This document shows positions 1-5,600 of a stretch of DNA of 8,500 bases, one piece after another. Position numbers and translations under genes: made by a program. How positions within the stretch are numbered: the first letter of the stretch is position 1; every line of letters starts with the position of its first letter. The notes beneath the pieces are model-generated. The model saw only the letters and a list, made by a program, of their open reading frames with translations. It was not told the DNA's origin and searched no databases. Origin of the DNA: an uncultured Bacteroidales bacterium (lineage in GTDB: Bacteria; Bacteroidota; Bacteroidia; Bacteroidales; Paludibacteraceae); the NCBI GenBank assembly GCA_903929065.1, contig CAIYTJ010000273.1:1-8500 (forward strand), in the 5' to 3' direction.

Positions 1-193
1 CGATCTAAAAATAGAAATGTCTATAATTGCAACGTATAGTCTGGCAGCTGATTTAAGAACAAGATTGATGCTTAGACTGCCAATATAGATTAATGAAAAC
101 AAAATGTGTAAACTCCTTACAATTTATCCATTTTGAAGTTTTGGATCACCTGTTTTATCTGTCATTTTGGCATAAAAAAGACTGAAATTTTGT

Positions 194-209
194 CTGTCCA
201 TATGAACAG
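194..209. repeat. 16-bp imperfect palindrome
   Basis: The sequence CTGTCCATATGAACAG reads almost the same on both strands, with one mismatched pair flanking the central CATATG. The shared string TGTCCATA recurs at 271-278. It could be a regulator binding site, but nothing ties it to a known factor and it may be chance in AT-rich DNA. Confidence 0.3.
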
Positions 210-297
210 TGAATCAGGTTAGTTTAAAGATTTAAAATTCAAATAAATACAATCTGGTATTAATGGATATGTCCATAAAATAAATATCCTATTTCTC

Positions 298-338
298 TTG
301 AGTGTATAGAATTCTTTTCAAGAATTTTATACACTCAA
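298..338. repeat. 19-bp inverted repeat forming a long hairpin
   Basis: The left arm at 298-316 (TTGAGTGTATAGAATTCTT) and the right arm at 320-338 (AAGAATTTTATACACTCAA) are reverse complements at 18 of 19 positions, around a 3-base loop. The one mismatch would be a G-U wobble in RNA transcribed from the + strand. No T-run follows on the + strand, so it is not a textbook intrinsic terminator. It could still terminate transcription of a gene upstream of the window, act as an operator, or be a relic of a mobile element end. No gene touches it. Confidence 0.75.
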
Positions 339-360
339 ATGAAGAGGTTATTTGAATACA

Positions 361-372
361 CCATTTGAATGG
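361..372. repeat. 12-bp dyad (CCATT-TG-AATGG)
   Basis: CCATTTGAATGG is a perfect 5-bp inverted repeat around a 2-base centre. Its core ATTTGAAT also occurs as a direct copy at 350-357. It is operator-like in size and sits about 220 bases upstream of the gene at 595. The link to that gene is only positional. Confidence 0.35.
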
Positions 373-490
373 ATACTTTTTGAACGATGATTTAGTATTA
401 GTAAATTAAATTTAAAGAAGTGTATCGGTAAAATTTTTAAAGATTGAGCAGTTAGAGCATTAACTTATTGCAACAATTATATCCAACTAT

Positions 491-534
491 TATTGCCTAT
501 GCTTTGCCTATGTCTTTGCTATGGTTATGCTATG
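491..534. repeat. degenerate 11-bp tandem repeat, four units
   Basis: Four consecutive 11-base units all end in CTATG: TATTGCCTATG, CTTTGCCTATG, TCTTTGCTATG and GTTATGCTATG. Units 1-2 and 3-4 form two more closely matching pairs. The array ends 60 bases before the start codon at 595, so it lies in the likely promoter or 5' leader of that gene. A period of 11 is close to one DNA helical turn. No function is known to me. Confidence 0.5.
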
Positions 535-594
535 TTTATGAAGCGTCTCTGATTTATTTAAATTATATTACCAAACATCAAAAAACTAAATTCT

Positions 595-1158
595 ATGGCA
601 ACATCGAAGAACAATGTGCTGACCCACGGATTGAGTGGAACAGTAGGAGATTTACTTGTTTTTAGAAACAAGGGAGGAAAAGTAATTGTAGCAAACAAGC
701 CTAAGGAAAGAACCAGTGAGTATACCGAAGGCGAAAAAGCCCATCAGCAATTATTTCAACGGGCAACGCTTTATGGGAAAGCTGTATTGGCAGATCCCGC
801 AAAAAAAGCAGCTTACAATGCAGCTGCCAAGGATGGACAATCGGCTTATAATGTAGCAGTGGCCGATTTCTTTCACGCACCTGATATTGATACGATTGAT
901 ATCAGCGGATATACCGGAAAAGTGGGCGATTCAATAAAAATCACCGTGACTGATAACTTTCAGGTAAGTGAGGTAACCGTTAGTATTTACAATGCCGATG
1001 GAACGGAAGTGGAACATGGCGCAGCAGTACAAAGCGCTAATCCTTCGGAATGGATTTTTACGGCAAAGTTAGCCAACGAGTCGGTTGAAGGCGACCGAAT
1101 TGAGGTAAAAGCTTACGACCTGCCCGGAAATGAATCGGAAATGACAGTTAATAGTTAA
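595..1158 (+). CDS. hypothetical protein with N-terminal module and Ig-like C-terminal half
   Basis: The product is 187 residues and I do not recognise a named family with certainty. Residues 1-95 form a compact module with a Gly/Val-rich start (GLSGTVGDLLVFRNKGGK) followed by charged and alanine-rich helical sequence ending in AYNVAVADFF. That style resembles small Bacteroidota proteins of the DUF6266 type, a comparison made from memory. Residues 97-187 alternate hydrophobic and polar residues (GDSIKITVTDNF, VTVSIYNADG, IEVKAYDLPGNESE) like an Ig or bacterial Ig-like beta-sandwich. No signal peptide or membrane segment is visible, so it is predicted cytoplasmic or released by a non-Sec route. 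The ATG at 595 is preceded by A-rich sequence without a Shine-Dalgarno, normal for the phylum. It appears monocistronic: AT-rich DNA lies upstream and a strong terminator begins 25 bases after its stop. Confidence 0.85.
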   Translation: MATSKNNVLTHGLSGTVGDLLVFRNKGGKVIVANKPKERTSEYTEGEKAHQQLFQRATLYGKAVLADPAKKAAYNAAAKDGQSAYNVAVADFFHAPDIDTIDISGYTGKVGDSIKITVTDNFQVSEVTVSIYNADGTEVEHGAAVQSANPSEWIFTAKLANESVEGDRIEVKAYDLPGNESEMTVNS

Positions 1159-1183
1159 TTCTTTGGTAAATTAAACAGTCAAC

Positions 1184-1228
1184 ATACAGCCTTTCCAGGG
1201 CTTTGCTTTGGAGAGACTGTATTTTTTT
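1184..1228 (+). terminator. Rho-independent terminator of the gene at 595-1158
   Basis: The outer stem ATACAG/CTGTAT (1184-1189 with 1217-1222) and the inner stem CTTTCCA/TGGAGAG (1191-1197 with 1209-1215, one G-U pair) are separated by a single C/A mismatch. They enclose an 11-base loop. A run of seven T at 1222-1228 follows directly. Stem plus T-run on the + strand, 25 bases after a stop codon, is the classical intrinsic terminator layout. It separates the 595 gene from the downstream pair. Confidence 0.85.
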
Positions 1229-1364
1229 GCAACATAACATATGAAAAACAATAACCATCAAACAATAATATTTTTTCTTGAAACAATTTAAAATTACATT
1301 TATGCAACATGTTACTCCCGGAGATAGCCAGTTTTTAATCAAGCAAAGGCCATCCAATTTTTTT

Positions 1365-2405
1365 ATGACACGAATACGAAGTTTAATACCTGTATTCGTT
1401 TTACTTTTCATCTCTTTTAATACTCAGGCAAAAGATTTCGTATTGATTAATAAGATTATGTACGACACTCCGCTGAATGAGCAAATTGCAACCGGAGTAG
1501 CCTATAGTAATGGTGAATTTGTGGAGTTGTATAATGCCGGAGTAGATACCGTGAAGTTGAACGGCTGGTATTTGCATGGAGGTGGAAGTACCGAAACAAG
1601 TTATTTCCCAACAAATACCGTGATGGCACCCAAATCTTATCTGATAGTTGCATACCAATATAACAACAGCGGATTTACACTTGACCAATTATATGCAGGT
1701 TTGACTGCAACAACCAATCATCAGATACAGTATCAGCGCAAAATATTATGGAGTAATTCCGGCGAACCAGTTTATCTGCGTGATAATTATGGGTTAACTA
1801 AAGATAGTATCTATTATGATGGCACTTCCAGCAAAACCAAACCAAACCGGCTCAGTGCCGATAATGCTGATGGAATAGCCGGAAATTCCTGTATTTGTTT
1901 GCAGCGGAAAACAGCCGTTTTTACAAATGATGGTTGTGCCATACCCAATAACCTGGAATGGACCTCAGCCCTTGTGAATCCATTTCAACTTCATGCCGCA
2001 TTTATCCCACCGGTTTTACCGGGAGTAGGCATAAGCTATGCCTATGATTTAGCCGGAAATCGCATAAGCCGGAAACTGGTAACACTAGGCAGTAATATAT
2101 CTCATGTGAAAAAACAGGATGGAACCTATGAACAAGAATCCACCCCTGTTGAAGAGAAACTGGGTGACCGTACAATAACAATTTATCCTAATCCAACCAA
2201 AGGTGCATTGGCTGTAGGAATTAGCGGAGAGATACTGGATAAAATCAGTATTATCTTATACTCTGCAAAAGGAAATATGCTGCAAAACAAAATTGCAGAT
2301 TCGGATATAACACCGCTTGAGATGACAACTTATCCAACCGGCTGGTATATTGTCCGAATAATTGCAGACGGAAAATCAACAGAATTTAAAGTCATAAAAC
2401 AGTAA
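1365..2405 (+). CDS. secreted lamin-tail domain protein with T9SS type A sorting domain
   Basis: The product has 346 residues from the ATG at 1365. I chose that start because it places a clean Sec signal peptide at the N-terminus (MTRIR, hydrophobic core, likely cleavage after NTQA, residue 22). In-frame starts further upstream (TTG 1278, ATG 1302) would put up to 29 extra residues before the signal peptide. Residues about 23-165 match a lamin-tail domain, with EFVELYNAG at 51-59 and GWYL at 67-70, which in known bacterial proteins is an Ig-fold surface domain. Residues 227-235 read YDLAGNRIS, a single isolated YD-type motif like those in RHS proteins. From about residue 270 to the end is a T9SS type A sorting domain, with YPNPT at 274-278 and the terminal GWYIVRIIADG...FKVIKQ, so export across the outer membrane by the type IX system is expected. 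It lies 56 bases before the giant SpvB/RHS gene with no terminator between them, suggesting one operon. Enzymatic function is not indicated. Confidence 0.85.
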   Translation: MTRIRSLIPVFVLLFISFNTQAKDFVLINKIMYDTPLNEQIATGVAYSNGEFVELYNAGVDTVKLNGWYLHGGGSTETSYFPTNTVMAPKSYLIVAYQYNNSGFTLDQLYAGLTATTNHQIQYQRKILWSNSGEPVYLRDNYGLTKDSIYYDGTSSKTKPNRLSADNADGIAGNSCICLQRKTAVFTNDGCAIPNNLEWTSALVNPFQLHAAFIPPVLPGVGISYAYDLAGNRISRKLVTLGSNISHVKKQDGTYEQESTPVEEKLGDRTITIYPNPTKGALAVGISGEILDKISIILYSAKGNMLQNKIADSDITPLEMTTYPTGWYIVRIIADGKSTEFKVIKQ

Positions 2406-2409
2406 TTTC

Positions 2410-2437
2410 AGTTAGAAGTCAACAGTTAGTAGTCAAC
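2410..2437. repeat. 14-bp tandem duplication between two genes
   Basis: AGTTAGAAGTCAAC (2410-2423) is followed at once by AGTTAGTAGTCAAC (2424-2437), 13 of 14 bases identical, with a third partial start AGTAATCAA. It lies 5 bases after the lamin-tail gene stop and 24 bases before the next start codon. Related CAGTCAACA sequence also occurs at 1176-1184. It looks like a slippage product in the intergenic gap rather than a terminator, since it forms no good hairpin. Confidence 0.6.
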
Positions 2438-2461
2438 AGTAATCAAAAAATAAAATTTGAA

Positions 2462-2650
2462 ATGAAGAAAATAATATATACCCTAATCATAGCATTTTTT
2501 TGTGTTGCAATTCAAACACAATTAAAAGCACAGACCACAACAGCAGTAGGTACAATCCCGGGACAGGTATCAGTCAGTCAGGGAGGTGGAGCAACCTATA
2601 ATATACCAATTGAGTGTCTGGCAGGTATTATGGGGATGCAACCCAATTAA
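2462..2650 (+). CDS. N-terminal fragment of SpvB/RHS-type protein, ended by premature TAA
   Basis: As written this frame encodes 62 residues. Residues 1-23 are a typical Sec signal peptide (MKKIIY, hydrophobic stretch, cleavage at LKA-Q), with the Ala-Gln junction common in Bacteroidota. Residues 33-62 (PGQVSVSQGGGATYNIPIE ... GMQPN) are the start of the SpvB/TcdB-type N-terminal domain, whose family pattern continues as LSLSYNSQGG. Here the TAA at 2648-2650 stands where that first Leu should be, and the very next codons in the same frame read SLSYNSQGGDGPFGVGW. The fragment is therefore the head of the gene that continues to the window end, not an independent small protein. The ATG at 2462 is preceded by AAATTTGAA with no Shine-Dalgarno. 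If the stop is genuine, only a short exported peptide would be made. Confidence 0.8.
   Translation: MKKIIYTLIIAFFCVAIQTQLKAQTTTAVGTIPGQVSVSQGGGATYNIPIECLAGIMGMQPN
2648..2650 (+). other. in-frame TAA replacing conserved Leu codon (TTA)
   Basis: The codon is number 63 of the giant frame, between AAT (Asn62) and TCA (Ser64). One substitution at 2649 (A for T) would restore TTA Leu and the family motif QPNLSLSYNSQGG. No insertion or deletion is needed, because the frame is unchanged on both sides. TAA also ends both intact genes in this window (1156-1158, 2403-2405), so a genetic code in which TAA is sense is not supported. Confidence 0.85.
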
Positions 2651-5600
2651 TCATTAAGTTATAACAGTCAGGGTGGTGATGGTCCATTTGGTGTTGGATG
2701 GAACTTAAACGGTTTGTCTGTTATCAATAAGACTATAAAAAATATCTTCAGCGATGGAGCTATCACCGGGATTGAGGATAATAATTCGAATGCGTATTCA
2801 ATAGATGGTCAAAGACTGTTGGTAAAAAATCTGGTAATCACAAATCCTACATATACTGGAAATCATACTGAAGAGTACTCAATATTGTGTGAATCAATCA
2901 CAGGTTCAACCTATGAGACCCAAAACAAAGACTACTCAAAAATAGAAACATTTGGAATAGCCGGATATGTAACAAACTTTGATTCAGAACTACCAGAAAC
3001 CATAACTAACAAAGGCCCCCGCTATTTCAAGGTGACTTCTAAAGATGGATATATCAGGGAATACAGAGTAAGCAATAATGTGTTTTATCAAGTGGATTCC
3101 CACCCATTGACCTGGTATTTAAATAAGGTTACCGATCCAAATGGAAATTACATGTCCTATAATTACCTGACTGATGAGGGGCAGACAATCTTGAAGAATA
3201 TAGTTTATACAGGTAATGGGAATACAGTTCCATTTGATAGCATCGTATTTCATTATACTACTAAAACTGCAAACTATGTATATGTAGGGAGCACAGAGAT
3301 TGCTAATAAATACTCGCTGACGGATATTCAGATAAAGAATGGGAATACATTGCTTAAACAATATGATTTCACTTATATAACCAGAAAGAACAAAGATTAT
3401 CTAAGTACCGTAACGCTGACAGGTCAGAATAATTTAAAATTAAATGCCACAACATTTGAATGGGGAAATGATAACACCTTAATCACAGTAAATAAACTTG
3501 GTGTACCGCAGCCTTATCAGTCGCAAACGGCAAATAACAGTGATAAACACTGGCTTTCGGCAGATTTAGATGGCGATGGACTCACTGATCTAATAAATAT
3601 ATATCCCGTAACAACGGTAGTGAATGGTGTTCAACAAACCAAAAACTATTTGCAAATTCTTAAGGCTGCACAGACTAATGGGCAGGTCTCGTTTTCAAAT
3701 GATATTTACTACGAAGTAAGCGATGCTTTTTCGTATAACGATATTAAGTCGTTAAATCCAAGCATACGCTTTGCAGATTTATACGGCGATAATAAAAATG
3801 AAATTATTATTCCCCAACTTATACAATCCGGAGGAAATGCCATTAAGTTTAATATTCTGGGAGTAGGAAGTGTACAGCAAACCCTTCAGGCAAGCAGCGT
3901 AATTCCGGCTTATGCAGTAGGTGATATTAATAATGATGGGAAAGAGGAAATAATTTACATTGAAAAGGGGAAAGTAAACAATAGTTATTACCCCGGCAAA
4001 ATAGGATATACTATCAACGGGCAAACAGTTTGGGAAGATAAACAATTCACGTTGAATGATGTTCCAGTATCCATTATTATTTCCGATTTCAATGCCGATG
4101 GCTTGCAGGATTTGATGGTACTAATGCCCGAAAGCCATCAAATTTTTAAAAATGATGGAGGTACCATACAAACAGATGGTTTTGTTCATCCAACTTTTAC
4201 TAACCAACCAACAACGAATGCCTCAGTTAAAGCAAATTGTCAGGTTATAAAAACAGGTGATTTTAATGGTGATGGTTTGCCTGATTTTGTAATTCATGAA
4301 CAGAATTCAACAGATTGGTTGTTGGCAATCAATGATGGCAACTGGGGTTTTAATACGGTAGCTGATATCGGAATAAATAAGTTCCCAAGTGATGATAACA
4401 GCCAATTGCATAACAAACAAAAAGATTGCATTGTTACGGATTTTAACCATGATGGTAAATCAGATATAATTTTGACTGATGTTGTTTATGATTATTCACC
4501 CACACCGGTTTGGATAGGTGATGATTATGAAACTCATTACATTTACAATCACACCGAAGTAACATGGTATTCATCGTTAGGATCAACGTTTCAAAACGAT
4601 AAGGTTTTTTCAACTACCGATGGGAACGATGTGTTAAATAGATATTCTACGGTAGTGGGTGACTTTGATGGCGATGGGCGTAATGATGTTTTGACCTACG
4701 GATTGGACATTTATAATGGAGTCGATAAGTCTGACCAATTATATTTACAAGGGGCATATAATACCAATTTCGAAGGAAACCTATTAAAGTCGGTAACCAA
4801 CGGATTGGGCATAACCACTCAAGTTGCTTACCAACCGCTAACTTATGCCAACACCGCAGACAATAAACCCTTTTATACCAAAGGCAGCAGTTCAGTTTAT
4901 CCAATGGTTGACATAACAATGCCCCAATATTGTGTCAGTAAACTATCAGAACCCAATGGACAAGGAAAACGTTTAACTACTGAATTTTCATATGCAGAAG
5001 CACGGGCACAACTAACAGGAATAGGTTATCTGGGTTTTAAAACACAGATAATAAGCAATGATTCAACAAACAAAAAAATAATTTCGACGACTGATTTAAA
5101 TACCAGTAATTATCTTCCCGAAAAAATCACTCAGGATATATCGACACTAAATGACAGTCCCATATCGAAAACAGAGACTTTTATTACCAACTCACAAACG
5201 GGAAATATCTTTGAATCGCAACAACATAAAACGATTAGCACCGATTATCTGACCGGATTGTCGCGAACTACCGAATACCTGACGTATGATAGCTATGGCA
5301 ATCCCACTTCAATAAAAACAACGCAAGGAAATGTTGTAAGTACTCAATCCATATCGTATGTTCAGAAAGGTTCGTGGTGTCCCAATAAGCCTGATGCCAT
5401 TACTGTTACCAAGACAAAAAACGGTGAGAATTATACCCGGGTGGTAAACTACGCGTATGACGACAAAGGAAATCTTACCAGCCAGGTTGTTGACCCCGGA
5501 AATGTAAATCAGCAATCAATGGTATATTCTTTGTTTAATGCGTTTGGACAACCCACAAAAGCAGAGACAACGGCCAATGGAAGTACCCGTACAGTATCCA

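Larger units (their letters stand above)
1..594. other. upstream non-coding region with dyads and a short tandem repeat
   Basis: No coding frame in this stretch looks real on either strand: the frames are short, lack recognisable motifs and are strongly AT-rich. What can be seen are an imperfect palindrome at 194-209, a long hairpin at 298-338, a small perfect dyad at 361-372 and a degenerate 11-bp tandem repeat at 491-534, all reported separately. The promoter of the gene at 595 should lie here, but I found no properly spaced match to the Bacteroidota -33 TTTG / -7 TAnnTTTG pattern and so do not call one. I saw no tRNA-like or insertion-sequence structure. Confidence 0.6.

Noticed and set aside
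491..540. Bacteroidota promoter (TTTG ... TAnnTTTG) before the 595 gene
   Set aside because: TTTG and TATGTTTA strings exist, but the spacings (12 or 24 bases) do not fit the usual roughly 19-21, and the strings are part of the tandem repeat.
468..665. 65-residue + frame starting at a TTG
   Set aside because: It overlaps the start of the better supported 595 gene in another frame. Its middle is just the translated 11-bp repeat, and it shows no protein motif.
1241..1291. 16-codon frame (MKNNNHQTII...) between the terminator and the lamin-tail gene
   Set aside because: It is too short and AT-rich to support, with no ribosome-binding or conserved feature. It may be a chance leader frame.
1278..1364. 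Upstream extension of the lamin-tail gene from TTG 1278 or ATG 1302
   Set aside because: It would place polar residues before an obvious signal peptide. The ATG at 1365 gives a standard Sec leader.
1148..1688. Overlapping minus-strand frames opposite the start of the lamin-tail gene
   Set aside because: They are antisense shadows of a gene with clear domains, and have no motifs of their own.
2648..2650. Stop-codon recoding or programmed readthrough at the TAA
   Set aside because: TAA ends both other real genes in the window, and I see no recoding signal or structure next to it. UAA is not a typically leaky stop, so mutation or sequence error is simpler.
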